A program made the translations under genes and the position numbers. 64,000 nucleotides of DNA from S015-6 sp964384945 (GTDB lineage: Bacteria > Desulfobacterota > DSWW01): NCBI GenBank assembly GCA_964384945.1, contig CAYLMK010000016.1, positions 1-64,000 on the forward strand, read 5' to 3'. Every line of letters starts with the position of its first letter. Position 1 is the stretch's first letter. Below the pieces are notes generated by a model. It saw only the letters and a list, made by a program, of their open reading frames with translations, did not search any database and was not told the origin of the DNA. Shown here in pieces: positions 23,322 through 32,432 of the stretch.

Positions 23322-24550
23322 ACCACCAAACCGCTGTAAGCCTTCGGATAGAAGAAGGTCGACTTCTGGGGCATCACCTGATTGTCTCTTGCCACCAGGA
23401 CGATCTCGCCCATGGTTACCGCGTTCAGGAAGAAGCCGAAGGCGTATTCCCCTTCGGACAGCCTTGCCATGGCCGCGGGCAGGCTTCTCACGTAAGCGAT
23501 CCTGTCCTGCACGTTCGGGTCATCGGTATCGATGCGGAAGATCGGCTTGAGGATCAGCTCGTGCAGGACGGTGACGTCCAGGTGCCGCAGGGATGCGGAG
23601 GGCGTGGCGACCGAGGCAATCGTGCTGCGGTCCTTGAGCCGGATGACGTGGGCGTCCCCCTCACACCAAAATCCGTACGAGAATTTCTCTCCCCGGATCT
23701 TCTCCAGCATCTCGTCTCGGCGGACGGGCTCCACGCGGAACGTCTCTCCGATCTGTTCGAGGATCCGGCGCGGGTCGTGGTCGTCTCTGCGGATCAGCCG
23801 GTGGGTGGGCAGGATGACCAGACCTTCGTCGTGCATATTCACCAAGACCATCACCACATGCCGTGCGCTCTCCCGTTCCGGATGCGCGTTCCGGTACCGA
23901 AGCGCCGTCGTGTAGCGATGGTGACCGTCGGCGATGTAAACGTTCTTGTCGTCCATTTCCCGCTGCAGGAACTTGATGACGGCCGGGTCGTCCACCCTGC
24001 GAAGTTCGTGCAGAACGTCGTCCATCGCAGCGGTCGCCAGGGGCCGGGTGCGGAGGATCTCGTCCAGAATCCGGTCCACCTTTTTCTCGGGATCCTCGTA
24101 AATGCCGAAGATCAACCCGAAATGGGCCTGCGCGGCCTCCAAAAGGGCGTAACGGTCCTCCACATGCCTGGAAATGACCTTTTCGTGCGGATAGATGTGT
24201 TTCTCGCGGAACTCTTCGAGCTTCACGAGCGGAATGATCCCCGTTCTTCTCTTCGTTTTCCCCTCTGCCTCAAAGGTCTGCCTGTAAACGTAGATGCTTT
24301 CCCGGTCCTCCCGTTGCAGGATCCCTTGCGCGATCCATGCCTGAAACAATCGGCTGATCCCGCCCACGTCACGCCGGCAATCTTCCGCGCCGGGGTCGTC
24401 CCCGAGAATCAGCCTCACGATATTGTTCGGCGATAGCGCGAGCAGTTCTTCCTGATGCGTCCTGCTGATCACGTCGTAGGGGGGACTGATGAGCCTCGAG
24501 AGGTCTTCTCCAGGGTATCGATAACCTCGGAAAGGCTTGATGGCAACCAT
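23306..24550 (-). CDS. DUF1015-family protein
   Basis: A 414-residue member of the DUF1015 family. The N terminus MVAIKPFRGYRYP...ISPPYDVIS is diagnostic, followed by YHP-like NNIVRLILG, a segment with YIYRQTFE (here YVYRQTFE) and the conserved YIADGHHRYTTALRYR, whose His pair and Asp suggest metal-dependent catalysis. Function unestablished. The ATG at 24550 was chosen because upstream residues are unlike the family. It is transcribed after the unknown gene at 24683-25648, across a 132-base gap. Confidence 0.9.
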   Translation of the reverse strand: MVAIKPFRGYRYPGEDLSRLISPPYDVISRTHQEELLALSPNNIVRLILGDDPGAEDCRRDVGGISRLFQAWIAQGILQREDRESIYVYRQTFEAEGKTKRRTGIIPLVKLEEFREKHIYPHEKVISRHVEDRYALLEAAQAHFGLIFGIYEDPEKKVDRILDEILRTRPLATAAMDDVLHELRRVDDPAVIKFLQREMDDKNVYIADGHHRYTTALRYRNAHPERESARHVVMVLVNMHDEGLVILPTHRLIRRDDHDPRRILEQIGETFRVEPVRRDEMLEKIRGEKFSYGFWCEGDAHVIRLKDRSTIASVATPSASLRHLDVTVLHELILKPIFRIDTDDPNVQDRIAYVRSLPAAMARLSEGEYAFGFFLNAVTMGEIVLVARDNQVMPQKSTFFYPKAYSGLVVQRLE

Positions 24551-24682
24551 CCGCTTGATTCTCTGCCTGTCTTTGCTTCGTGAAATCCGGGTCTTCGGAA
24601 GGTCCCGCGGCGCAGGACCGGGGTATGATGACACATCTGGCGGTCCGATGACAAGCGCTCCCGAGGCGCCTCGGCACTCGGG

Positions 24683-25648
24683 TCAGGCCCGATTGTCTCG
24701 GTAGGCGCGGACCCGCTCTTTGGCCTCGTCGGTTGCGAGTCGCCGAATCTCCAGGAACAAGGCCCGGCATTCCCGGTAGGTGAGCCCTGCGACAAGCCGG
24801 TTCGATTCGATCTGGTCCCATGTGTGCGGGAAGGCCCCGTCCTCGTCCTCCATCTCGCTCTTCTTGAGGATCTTGACGTGAATGAGATTTCGGGCCGCCA
24901 GAAGGTCCGCCCGGTCCCCCTCGTAGGCAGGCCGGAACACATAGATGAGGGTGAGCAGATCTCCCGGTCCGAGCCCCCGCTGCTTTCCGCCCAATTGCCG
25001 CACCGCCCGATCCATCAAGTAGAGGGGGAAGATGCGAACGGCGGAGGGCATTCGTCGCCGCAGATCCGGGAGAAGGGCGACATGGAGTTCTCCTGCCTCG
25101 ACGTAGATCGATTCGAATGAACCTGTCAACGAGGCCAGCCTCTCGGCGCGAAGCCGGTCCCGCAGCCTGCCCCGCGCGGCGTCCGCCATCGCGAACCTTT
25201 TGCTCGAGGCCACCACTTCATCGAAATCCGGTCCGGCGGATTTCGTGTAGTAGTCGAGCAGGGCCTCCGTGCAGCGGCGCTCCGCCCAATAAACGGCGTG
25301 CTGGGCCGAGCCTTGCCGTATGGCTCCGGGGAGGTCCCCCCTCGCAAAGCGCTCATGAATCTCCTGGAGGCGGTCCATGAACGGGTCGATCTGTAGGATA
25401 CGCTTTCCTTCGGCATGGAGTTCACGGAGCAACCGACAGGATTCTTCCGCAAACCGTGGGAACTGGTAATCCGTTTCGAGGAGATAGTCTTCGATGGAGA
25501 TCGTCTTGTTGAGCATCGAGACGAAAAGAGGACTCTCCGGTTCTTCCAGAACAATCGCCTCGTGCCGGCGCATGTGCTCGACCGCAGGCGCCAGAGCCTC
25601 GATGCGGTGCGGAGAAAAGGCCAAGGTGATTCGTGGCGTGTGGTACAA
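24683..25648 (-). CDS. Uncharacterised 321-residue protein
   Basis: Unrecognised. The protein is soluble, charged and mostly helical, with the segment AYWAERRCTEALLDYYTK-like order (VYWAERRCTEALLDYY) and no clear enzyme motif. The start appears to be TTG at 25648 with GGAGA six bases upstream; it lies 15 bases after the alkaline-phosphatase-superfamily gene, so it belongs to that transcript. Codon use matches its neighbours. The reading is supported by open frame, spacing and context only; no function is inferred. Confidence 0.7.
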   Translation of the reverse strand: MYHTPRITLAFSPHRIEALAPAVEHMRRHEAIVLEEPESPLFVSMLNKTISIEDYLLETDYQFPRFAEESCRLLRELHAEGKRILQIDPFMDRLQEIHERFARGDLPGAIRQGSAQHAVYWAERRCTEALLDYYTKSAGPDFDEVVASSKRFAMADAARGRLRDRLRAERLASLTGSFESIYVEAGELHVALLPDLRRRMPSAVRIFPLYLMDRAVRQLGGKQRGLGPGDLLTLIYVFRPAYEGDRADLLAARNLIHVKILKKSEMEDEDGAFPHTWDQIESNRLVAGLTYRECRALFLEIRRLATDEAKERVRAYRDNRA

Positions 25649-25663
25649 GGAATCTCCGGGTCC

Positions 25664-27040
25664 CTAACCGGGCAGGACAGCCCTGCCCTCGAGTGTCTCC
25701 GCCGCATTCGTATCGAGCAGGCCGACGGCTGTCTTCGCCGCGTCGAGGATGTGCAGGGCCTCCGGCTCGGCCGCGGGTCGGTCGCACAGGAAGAAGGCGT
25801 CGTCCTGGGTGTGCATGCCCGTGAAAGGGCCCTGGGAGTCAAACATGCTGTCACGGGCCGTTGCCCCCCTGAGGTTGTTCCCTGCTCGCGCCAGCAGGAT
25901 CAGGTCCGGAGCGCGGCTGAGAAAGGGTCCCTGGTAGAGTTCTTCGGGTCGAAAGACACGTTGCAGGACGCGCTCGGCCGGGCCCCCCTCGGCCGGAAAG
26001 GTCAGGCCCGCGAGCCCGGAAGCGAGTTCTTCCCGCAGGCTCTCGCTTGCCTTGCCCGGCAGGACCGACCCTTGCGGGAAACGCCTTTTGCCGTTCAGGT
26101 AAATCCTGCCCGGGTCCATGCAGAAGGCCCTTGTTCTGGCCGGATCGATGTCGGCAATCGATTCGCGCTTTTCGGAACCGAACAGCAGATACCCCTGCTC
26201 CTCCAGCCACCGGTTGATGTAGACATCCCGGCGGAGCCGCCCGAAGCCGTGGTCCGAAAGTGCCAGGAAAACGGCCTCCCCCCGGAGAGACTCATAAAGG
26301 CGGCCCGCCATGGAGTCGATCTTGGCGTAATAGTCGATGAACGCGCCGTGGTACGGAGAGTCTTCCTCCTCGTAAGCGTCCCAGAAGAAGTGATGGAGCC
26401 TGTCGGTTTCGGTGACGATCGCGGCGAACAGGTCCCAAGGTTCCTCGGTCATGAGCTTGCGGAAGACCTTCTCCCGGATCGACAGCGAGGCGTTCAGGTC
26501 CTCCAGGAATTTTTCCTTGTCCTTGCGCGCCAGGGCCGCGTCCACGTCCAGGCGGTAGTCGATCTGCTTCAGCCAGGGTACGAGGGTTTTCGGATGGGTG
26601 GCCCGTTCCAGGTCGATCGCCACGAAGCCGGCGATCATGGTTCCGTTGAATTCCTGTGCAGGGTAGGTGCTGGGCATGTTCACGATGATCGATCGTCGGC
26701 CCGTCTGGCCGAGAAGATTCCACAGGCAGGGGCTCTGCACATGTGTGGCGTTCGGAAAGTAGTTTGTGTACGTGCCGGGCTTGAGATCGACGAACCCGAA
26801 GATCCCGTGGCGGCCCGGGTTCACTCCGGTCATGAAGGTCGTCCAGGCCACCGAGGAGACTTCCGGCACGGTTGTCGCCATCTTGAAAAGAGCCCCTTTT
26901 GCCGCAATCTCCGCCATGTTCTTCAGGACGCCCCTTTCGATGAGTCGCCGCATCAAGCCGTAGGGCGTTCCGTCCAACCCGAGAATGAAAACGCGCGGGC
27001 GCTCTGATTTCTTTTTCCGAACCTTGTCGAGGAATCCCAT
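25664..27040 (-). CDS. Alkaline-phosphatase-superfamily protein (type I phosphodiesterase/nucleotide pyrophosphatase)
   Basis: A 458-residue metal-dependent hydrolase. The first metal Asp is in FILGLDGTPYG, the nucleophile region is SSVAWTTFMTGVNPGRHGIFGF (Thr/Ser), and ALSDHGFGR carries the second Asp-His pair. It resembles the enzyme at 27747-29165. Substrates of this group are phosphodiesters or phosphoglycosyl/alcohol esters; the physiological one is unknown. The ATG at 27040 has GGAAAGG upstream. It lies 56 bases after the APS-kinase-like gene on the same strand. Confidence 0.88.
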   Translation of the reverse strand: MGFLDKVRKKKSERPRVFILGLDGTPYGLMRRLIERGVLKNMAEIAAKGALFKMATTVPEVSSVAWTTFMTGVNPGRHGIFGFVDLKPGTYTNYFPNATHVQSPCLWNLLGQTGRRSIIVNMPSTYPAQEFNGTMIAGFVAIDLERATHPKTLVPWLKQIDYRLDVDAALARKDKEKFLEDLNASLSIREKVFRKLMTEEPWDLFAAIVTETDRLHHFFWDAYEEEDSPYHGAFIDYYAKIDSMAGRLYESLRGEAVFLALSDHGFGRLRRDVYINRWLEEQGYLLFGSEKRESIADIDPARTRAFCMDPGRIYLNGKRRFPQGSVLPGKASESLREELASGLAGLTFPAEGGPAERVLQRVFRPEELYQGPFLSRAPDLILLARAGNNLRGATARDSMFDSQGPFTGMHTQDDAFFLCDRPAAEPEALHILDAAKTAVGLLDTNAAETLEGRAVLPG

Positions 27041-27095
27041 GGTGCGACCTTTCCCGTGATCGTTTCCGGTCAGAGAGTGTCCGTCCAGAAGGGCT

Positions 27096-27698
27096 TCAGA
27101 TATAGCCCAGGTCCTTGAGCCTCTTGGTAATCTTCTCCTCCTCCGCCTCATCGTAGTCGCTGCCGGCGCCCTTTGGGATCAGGTGGAGGATTTCCAATGT
27201 CCTGAGTATGGTGCGGACCGCCTCCTCGACGTCGCCGGCCTGCCGGTCGATGACGATTTCCGGCCGCAAGGGCTCTTCGTAAGGCGCATCGACGCCGGTA
27301 AAACCTTTCAGGTCGCCCCTTTTTGCCCGCTTGTAGTTGCCGCTCGCATCTCTTTGCTCGCAGGCCTCTGGGTTGCACTTCAAATAGACCTCGACGAACG
27401 TCCCGATCCTGCTCCGGATCTCGTTCCGGGTCTCCTGAAAGGGAGAGACGGCCGCAGCCACAGCGACGGCCCCGTTTCGCGTCAGAAGGTCGCAGACATG
27501 CCCCAGGAAGCGCACCAGGCCCTCCGACTCCGACCGGCCGAAGCCGAGGCGCGGGAAGTAATGTTCGCGGATCTCTCCTTCGTCGATTCTCTCTGCGTCC
27601 AACCCTCTTTCGAGCAACGACTCCTCGAGTCGCGAAGCGATTTCCGTCTTGCCCGAGGCGGGCAGGCCGGTCAGCCAAAGCGTGAAGCCCTGAGCCAT
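27096..27698 (-). CDS. Divergent APS-kinase-like P-loop protein
   Basis: A 200-residue nucleotide kinase of the adenylylsulfate kinase fold. Walker A is GLPASGKT (11-18), and KRAKRGDLKGFTGVDAPYEEP matches the CysC C-terminal motif. However, the DGDNxR motif used by true APS kinases reads DEGEIR (39-44), so APS specificity is doubtful. The last ~22 residues form an acidic helix ending RLKDLGYI, a tail I associate with sulfatase/alkaline-phosphatase-superfamily proteins. The ATG has GGAGGAAA upstream. The gene lies between the two phosphatase-superfamily genes, 48 and 55 bases away, so the three proteins probably act together. Confidence 0.8.
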   Translation of the reverse strand: MAQGFTLWLTGLPASGKTEIASRLEESLLERGLDAERIDEGEIREHYFPRLGFGRSESEGLVRFLGHVCDLLTRNGAVAVAAAVSPFQETRNEIRSRIGTFVEVYLKCNPEACEQRDASGNYKRAKRGDLKGFTGVDAPYEEPLRPEIVIDRQAGDVEEAVRTILRTLEILHLIPKGAGSDYDEAEEEKITKRLKDLGYI

Positions 27699-27746
27699 CG
27701 TGTTTCCTCCTTGATCGAGTGGTGTCGGTTGCCGGGCCAGGCGGTC

Positions 27747-29165
27747 CTACACATCCTGCAGACGCGCCCGGTCCAGGATCTTGCGGCCCAGCATGTCCGG
27801 GGGCACCTGCAGGCCCAGGCAGTCCAGGACGGAAGGGGCGATGTCGTAGAGGCTGATGCCTTTGAGTTCCCTCCCCCTGGCCGACGCGGGAATGCGTGGG
27901 TCGGCGAACAGGAAGATGCCGTTGTAGTCGTGATTGGCATCGTCGGGGCCCGTGTCGTTTTCAAAGGTGTGCAGGCACCCGGTTCCGACGCTTCCCACGC
28001 TTCTCCAGTCCAGGTCGCCGAAGTAGGCGATCAAGTCCGGTGCCACGTTCCGGGTTTCCCTGTACAGGTCCTCCGGCCGATGGACGCGGGTCCCGATCGG
28101 CCTTCCCTCCTCGTCGCCGAGTGCCTCCAGCCTCTCGACGATTTCGCTGCGCATCTTCTCGTACTCCTCGGGCGGAATCACGCCTTGAGGCTCCCGGCCT
28201 TGCACGTTGAAGAAGAGGCGGCAGTAGTAGCCCCCTTCCCCCCACACGCGAGTGCCGGCCCAGTCGATTGCTTCCATCCGGAGCCGTGTCGCTCCCTTGG
28301 GCGGCTCCTTGAACCGGAGGTATCCCTCCCGTGCCAGCCACTCGTTGACGCAGATTCCACCCTGCATTGCCTTGGCACCGTGATCCGAGACGACGAATAC
28401 GGAGGTGTTGCGCAGATCGATACGCTCCAGAAGGCCGCCGATCTTCCTGTCGAGGTCGATGTAGTAATCGAGGAGGACGTTCCGGTAAGGGTTGCCCGGC
28501 TCATAGAGTCGGTGGCCCGTATCGCAGTAACGCCAGAATCCGTGGTGGAGCCGGTCGGGACCCATTTCGACGAACATGAAGAAGTCCCAGGGTTTCGTCT
28601 TCAGAAAGTGTTCGACCACCCGAAACCGCTTCTCCGTCATCCGGTAGACCTGTTCCTTGAGCCACTCCTTGTTTTCGGTCCGGAAATCCTTGACGTCGAT
28701 GATGTAGCCGTCCGCCACCCTCTCGACCTCCTGCTTGAGTTCATCCGGATAGGTGTAGGCACTCTGGTTGTCAGGAGCCAGAAAGCCGGTGACGAGATGC
28801 CCCCTGAGCGGCTTCGTCGGGTAGGTTTGGGGGATCCCGATCAGAACCGAGTCCTTTCGGTTCCGGGACAGAATGTTCCACACCGTGGGCTCGCGGACGG
28901 CCAGGCTGTTGGCGAAATAGAGGGCGTCGTAGGTATAGTCCTTCCGATTCCGAAAACCGTAGAAACCGAGCTGACCGGGGTCCTTGCTCGTCATCATGCA
29001 GCTCCAGGCGGGCACCGTGATCGGAGGCTCGCAGCTGCGCAGGTTGCCCCAGTACCCAGCCCCCATCAGGGCTTTCAGATTCGGGAGACTGCCGATGTAC
29101 TGATCGAAAGCCAGCTGGGGGGTCATACAGTCCAGCCCGATGATGAGAACCTTTCTCGCATGCAT
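27747..29165 (-). CDS. Alkaline-phosphatase-superfamily protein (second copy)
   Basis: A 472-residue protein of the type I phosphodiesterase/nucleotide pyrophosphatase class. It starts KVLIIGLDCMTPQ (metal Asp) and has SCMMTSKDPGQLGFYGF in the nucleophile region and VVSDHGAKAMQGG. It resembles the downstream copy in length and motif order but is well diverged. The ATG at 29165 has AAAGG upstream; 11 further upstream residues are not supported. First gene of the transcript that continues to 23306. A short palindrome at 29232-29247 lies upstream. Confidence 0.88.
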   Translation of the reverse strand: MHARKVLIIGLDCMTPQLAFDQYIGSLPNLKALMGAGYWGNLRSCEPPITVPAWSCMMTSKDPGQLGFYGFRNRKDYTYDALYFANSLAVREPTVWNILSRNRKDSVLIGIPQTYPTKPLRGHLVTGFLAPDNQSAYTYPDELKQEVERVADGYIIDVKDFRTENKEWLKEQVYRMTEKRFRVVEHFLKTKPWDFFMFVEMGPDRLHHGFWRYCDTGHRLYEPGNPYRNVLLDYYIDLDRKIGGLLERIDLRNTSVFVVSDHGAKAMQGGICVNEWLAREGYLRFKEPPKGATRLRMEAIDWAGTRVWGEGGYYCRLFFNVQGREPQGVIPPEEYEKMRSEIVERLEALGDEEGRPIGTRVHRPEDLYRETRNVAPDLIAYFGDLDWRSVGSVGTGCLHTFENDTGPDDANHDYNGIFLFADPRIPASARGRELKGISLYDIAPSVLDCLGLQVPPDMLGRKILDRARLQDV

Positions 29166-29231
29166 TTTCTTGTACCTTTCTTTCAGGGTGCCGCCCAAGG
29201 AAGTCTTCCTCGAGCACGACGCGTATACTAC

Positions 29232-29247
29232 TTGATCGGCAGATCAA
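29232..29247. promoter_or_regulatory. Palindrome in the divergent control region
   Basis: TTGATC-GGCA-GATCAA is a perfect 6+6 palindrome in the 249-base region between the divergent genes starting at 29165 (minus) and 29415 (plus). A TATAC-containing hexamer lies 10 bases to its left. It is a candidate operator or part of a minus-strand promoter; nothing else in this region is recognisable. Confidence 0.35.
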
Positions 29248-29414
29248 TGCAAAGGAATGACGCCCGGGCTCGGCAGGCTCGGATCCCTTGCATCGGCCTC
29301 ATCGTTGTGTTAGAGAAGAACACGGCTCCGTTGGATTCACGGCGTGGGTTCTGCCGGAGCGGCTGATGAAGGGATAGACAGGTCAAATCCTTGCAAGCAT
29401 TAGGGGAATCGAGG

Positions 29415-30542
29415 ATGAAATGTTCGCGTCGCCTCGGGTGGTCCGGAAGGAATGATTTCGCGCACGAGGTTCCGGGGTTCCTCCTTGCGGTGCTCGCCCT
29501 GCTCTGCGGGTGCTCTTCGAGCGAGCCGGTCGTCCTTTCGGAACCGATGGTGGCCTCGCCGGTCTCCTACACGGACGAGGTGAGCCGCAGACTCGCTGCG
29601 GGGACGTTCGAGAAACTTCCGGAGATGTACCAGGACTACCGTGTCGGCCCGGAGGATGTGCTGGAGATCAGCATTTTCGAGTGGGAGCTGAGGGAAGAGA
29701 CCAAGAGCGTGGAGATCCGCGTCTCGGAGACGGGCCTGATCGGCCTGCCGGTCATCGGCGACATGAACGTGATGAACCTGACCGTGGAGGAGATCAAGGC
29801 GAATATCGAGAAACGGCTCAAGAGCTGGCAGATCATCCCGAACCCCCGCGTCAGCGTCGTGGTCAAGCAGTTTCGGAGCAAGCGGGTCGCCGTGGTGGGT
29901 GCGGTGCGGGATCCCGGGACTTACACCCTCCGAAGCAACGTGACGACGTTCCTGGACATCCTGTCCCTGGCCGGTGGGCCGGACGCCCGCGCCGGCCAGC
30001 TTGCCTACCTGATTCGGGACATCCGGCCGGTGCTGCCGGCCGACACGGGAACGCCTCCGGCGGGAGGATCTTCCCCGACGGCCGGGCTTCCTCACCAGCA
30101 GGACGCGAAAGAGGTCATATCCATTGATCTGTACGAGCTGATGGAACTGGGGGATCTAAGCCTCAACGTGCTCGTCAGCAACGGAGACGTGGTGAACGTG
30201 CCCGAGGCAAAACGATTCCATGTCATCGGGTTCGCGAGGGATCCCGGCAGCTTTCCTATCAAGAAACCGACCACCGTGCTGGAGGGGATCGCGATGGCCA
30301 GAGGCTTTCAGGAAATCGAGGCCTCGAAAAGGCATTGCGTGGTCAAACGGAAGACGCCCGACGGCGAGTACATCATTCCTGTGGATCTGGTTGCCGTCTC
30401 CAAGGGCGAGGCGGCGAACTTCTACCTGCAACCGGACGACATCATCTACGTTCGCCAGACGGGGATGCGGAGAACCCTCCTGTATGCCTACGACATCGTA
30501 ACGAAGCTGTTTACATTCACCGGCCGCATATTCGCACTTTAG
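29415..30542 (+). CDS. Polysaccharide export lipoprotein (Wza-like, SLBB domains)
   Basis: A 375-residue protein. A basic N terminus and hydrophobic core (FLLAVLALL) end in a lipobox LLCGC, so it is an outer-membrane lipoprotein. The polysaccharide-export domain begins at YRVGPEDVLEISIFEWEL, followed by SLBB domains (RVAVVGAVRDPGTY and FHVIGFARDPGSF). Wza-like proteins form the outer-membrane exit for capsule or exopolysaccharide. No Wzc/Wzy genes are present nearby, so it may be an orphan. The ATG at 29415 follows AGGGGAATCGAGG. Confidence 0.9.
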   Translation: MKCSRRLGWSGRNDFAHEVPGFLLAVLALLCGCSSSEPVVLSEPMVASPVSYTDEVSRRLAAGTFEKLPEMYQDYRVGPEDVLEISIFEWELREETKSVEIRVSETGLIGLPVIGDMNVMNLTVEEIKANIEKRLKSWQIIPNPRVSVVVKQFRSKRVAVVGAVRDPGTYTLRSNVTTFLDILSLAGGPDARAGQLAYLIRDIRPVLPADTGTPPAGGSSPTAGLPHQQDAKEVISIDLYELMELGDLSLNVLVSNGDVVNVPEAKRFHVIGFARDPGSFPIKKPTTVLEGIAMARGFQEIEASKRHCVVKRKTPDGEYIIPVDLVAVSKGEAANFYLQPDDIIYVRQTGMRRTLLYAYDIVTKLFTFTGRIFAL

Positions 30543-30561
30543 AGAGACCGTGGAGGCAGAG

Positions 30562-30771
30562 ATGAGCCCGGCGGAACTGAAGATCGGCGATCGAATCACA
30601 TTTCCCTTCGGAAAAGGGGAAAAAGAAGGGGTTGTCGAGCGCGTCTTCAAGAAAAATGTCTTCTTGCGCGTGGACTTCCCGCACCATCCGGGAAAGCGGG
30701 TCCGCCGCAAGATAGGGGACCTGGAACCGCGAGGGAAGGGCCGCAGGGCGGAAAAGCGGAAGGCGAAGTAG
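30562..30771 (+). CDS. Small basic beta-rich protein of unknown function
   Basis: A 69-residue protein, 20 bases after the export lipoprotein gene. The body (LKIGDRITFPFGKGEKEGVVERVFKK) looks like a small SH3/KOW-type beta barrel, and the tail is rich in Lys and Arg, suggesting nucleic-acid or other anionic binding. GGAGG lies just upstream of the ATG at 30562. No family was recognised. It is convergent with the AgmX-like gene across 124 bases, in which I see no clear terminator. Confidence 0.6.
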   Translation: MSPAELKIGDRITFPFGKGEKEGVVERVFKKNVFLRVDFPHHPGKRVRRKIGDLEPRGKGRRAEKRKAK

Positions 30772-30895
30772 ATGAGAAACCGGGGCCGGGGATTCGCTCA
30801 CACGGTCCGGACCTCTCCCCCGCGTCCGCCGCCGAGGGGTTGCGCCCGATGCGGACCGGCCTGCCCGCCGCAAACCCCCGCGTCTCTTGTCATCC

Positions 30896-31894
30896 TCATG
30901 AGCTTGGCGGCAGGAAGACGAAGGGATAGGTAACCTTCACCGAACCTCGTTCTTCCGGGATGCGCGGGAATCGCCATTTGCGGATGTTGTCCAGGATGGC
31001 GACCTCAAGGGGCGGGGAACCGAGCGAAGAGAAGACCAGCACGGTTTCCGTGATGTGACCCGAGGGGGCGATTTCGAACCGGACGGTTGCCTTTCCCTTC
31101 AGGGTGGGGTCCTGCCGAAGCTGCTTGTTGTAGAGATAACGCAGTCCGCCCAGGTAGGAGGCCACGACCTTGCGGATTTCATGGGCGGCGCGACCCTGCC
31201 TTCCCTCCTCGGCTTCTTCCTCGATTTCTTCGGGTAGCTCCTCGATGCCGCCGTAGAACTCCACCTGCGTTTCACGCACCTCGCCGATCTTGGCCGCATC
31301 CAGGATGTAGCCGATATCGGTCCCTTTTTTTGCTACCTCCGGGAGGTTGCCTACACCGAGGAAGTCCTCGTCCGGGTTCTCCTTCCTGTCTGTGGTGCCC
31401 AGGCTCTTGAGCGCCTGATCGAGCTCTTTGGACACATCGCGCTTTTTCGAAGGCTGGTAGGCCCGCAGGGACGGGTCGTTGCTCTCCTTCGACAGCATGC
31501 CGAGCAGGCCCTTTCTGGCAACCATCTTCTTGACGTCGACCTCCTTCTTGGGGATCGCCTTGGGCGAGCCTACGGCGCTGAGCGGCGGCGGAGCGGTCCG
31601 CTTCTTCTTTTCTTCCTGGGTCAGCTTCCGGGCGGGCGGCGGCTCGGGCGGAGGGGCCGGTTTCACGACCGGCTTCGGCGGCTCGGGCTCCTTCAGGATG
31701 ATCTCGGCCACCTTTCTTGCCTCCAGCTTCGGCAGGTAGACGGTCCGCTGGACACGAATACCCTGGAAGTACTGGGCGCCCAGGATGCCGGCAAGGAGAA
31801 CGCAGAGAAAGATAAGCGTGAATACCCTCTCCTCGTACTGGACGTGAGGGTAGTGGAGCTGGGATCGGAACGTGGGTGCGGTCTCTGGCTGCAT
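30896..31894 (-). CDS. AgmX/PglI-type TonB-like transducer
   Basis: A 332-residue inner-membrane-anchored protein. One transmembrane helix (about 22-42, FTLIFLCVLLAGILGA) is followed by a Pro/Lys-rich linker (PEPPKPVVKPAPPPEPPP) typical of TonB, an acidic middle region and a C-terminal AgmX/PglI domain of about 90 residues (EIRKVVASYLGGLRYLY ... GKATVRFEIAPSGHITE ... WRFPRIPEERG). It should pass the energy of the ExbB/ExbD channel upstream to the envelope, as TonB does or GltG/GltJ do in Myxococcus gliding. The ATG at 31894 is preferred to a TTG 45 bases upstream. It is the last gene of the operon. Confidence 0.85.
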   Translation of the reverse strand: MQPETAPTFRSQLHYPHVQYEERVFTLIFLCVLLAGILGAQYFQGIRVQRTVYLPKLEARKVAEIILKEPEPPKPVVKPAPPPEPPPARKLTQEEKKKRTAPPPLSAVGSPKAIPKKEVDVKKMVARKGLLGMLSKESNDPSLRAYQPSKKRDVSKELDQALKSLGTTDRKENPDEDFLGVGNLPEVAKKGTDIGYILDAAKIGEVRETQVEFYGGIEELPEEIEEEAEEGRQGRAAHEIRKVVASYLGGLRYLYNKQLRQDPTLKGKATVRFEIAPSGHITETVLVFSSLGSPPLEVAILDNIRKWRFPRIPEERGSVKVTYPFVFLPPSS

Positions 31895-31916
31895 ATCGGT
31901 CAGCGCTTCTCGGACA

Positions 31917-32429
31917 TCACTCGCGTTGATAGACGGCAAGGGAGATTCGCGGAAAATCCGCCCGGTCGGCCGTGTAAAGGACCTTCTTCAGCACATGAAA
32001 CGGCAGGGCCCGATCGGCCTGGACGGTGATCTTGCCGGCAAAATGATAAAGGGGGACCTGCTCCTCCATTTTCTTGAAGCGAACCGCCTTCAGCTTCAGG
32101 TTCTCGTACAGGGGCGGCATGAGAAGCTTCGTTTCCGTGTACCATGCGGCGAGGTCGTCCATGACCACTTCGCCGTCCACATAGATCCTGTCCGTGGCGA
32201 CGGCAACCTCCACGGCCGGCTCGAGCTGTTCGCGGCTGAGAGATTCCGGCATTAGGATGTTCTGTGCCATGTGCATCAACTGGCCTCCGGTCGAGTAGCT
32301 CAACAGGAGAAAGATCAGAAGAATCGTGAACATATCGACCAGAGGGGTAAGCAGAATCGGCGACCGGCCGCTGAAGGCGCTGCGATCGCGGCGGGTCCGT
32401 TCGACTCGGATCATGGTTTCTTTCGGCAT
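31917..32429 (-). CDS. ExbD/TolR-family channel protein (with channel Asp)
   Basis: A 170-residue protein: short basic N terminus, one transmembrane helix with the proton-carrying Asp in TPLVDMFTILLIFLLL (D32), and a C-terminal periplasmic domain. With ExbB (33050-33688) it forms a proton-driven stator-like complex. The start is ATG at 32429, three bases after the preceding ExbD-like gene ends. Confidence 0.92.
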   Translation of the reverse strand: MPKETMIRVERTRRDRSAFSGRSPILLTPLVDMFTILLIFLLLSYSTGGQLMHMAQNILMPESLSREQLEPAVEVAVATDRIYVDGEVVMDDLAAWYTETKLLMPPLYENLKLKAVRFKKMEEQVPLYHFAGKITVQADRALPFHVLKKVLYTADRADFPRISLAVYQRE

Positions 32430-32432
32430 GGG

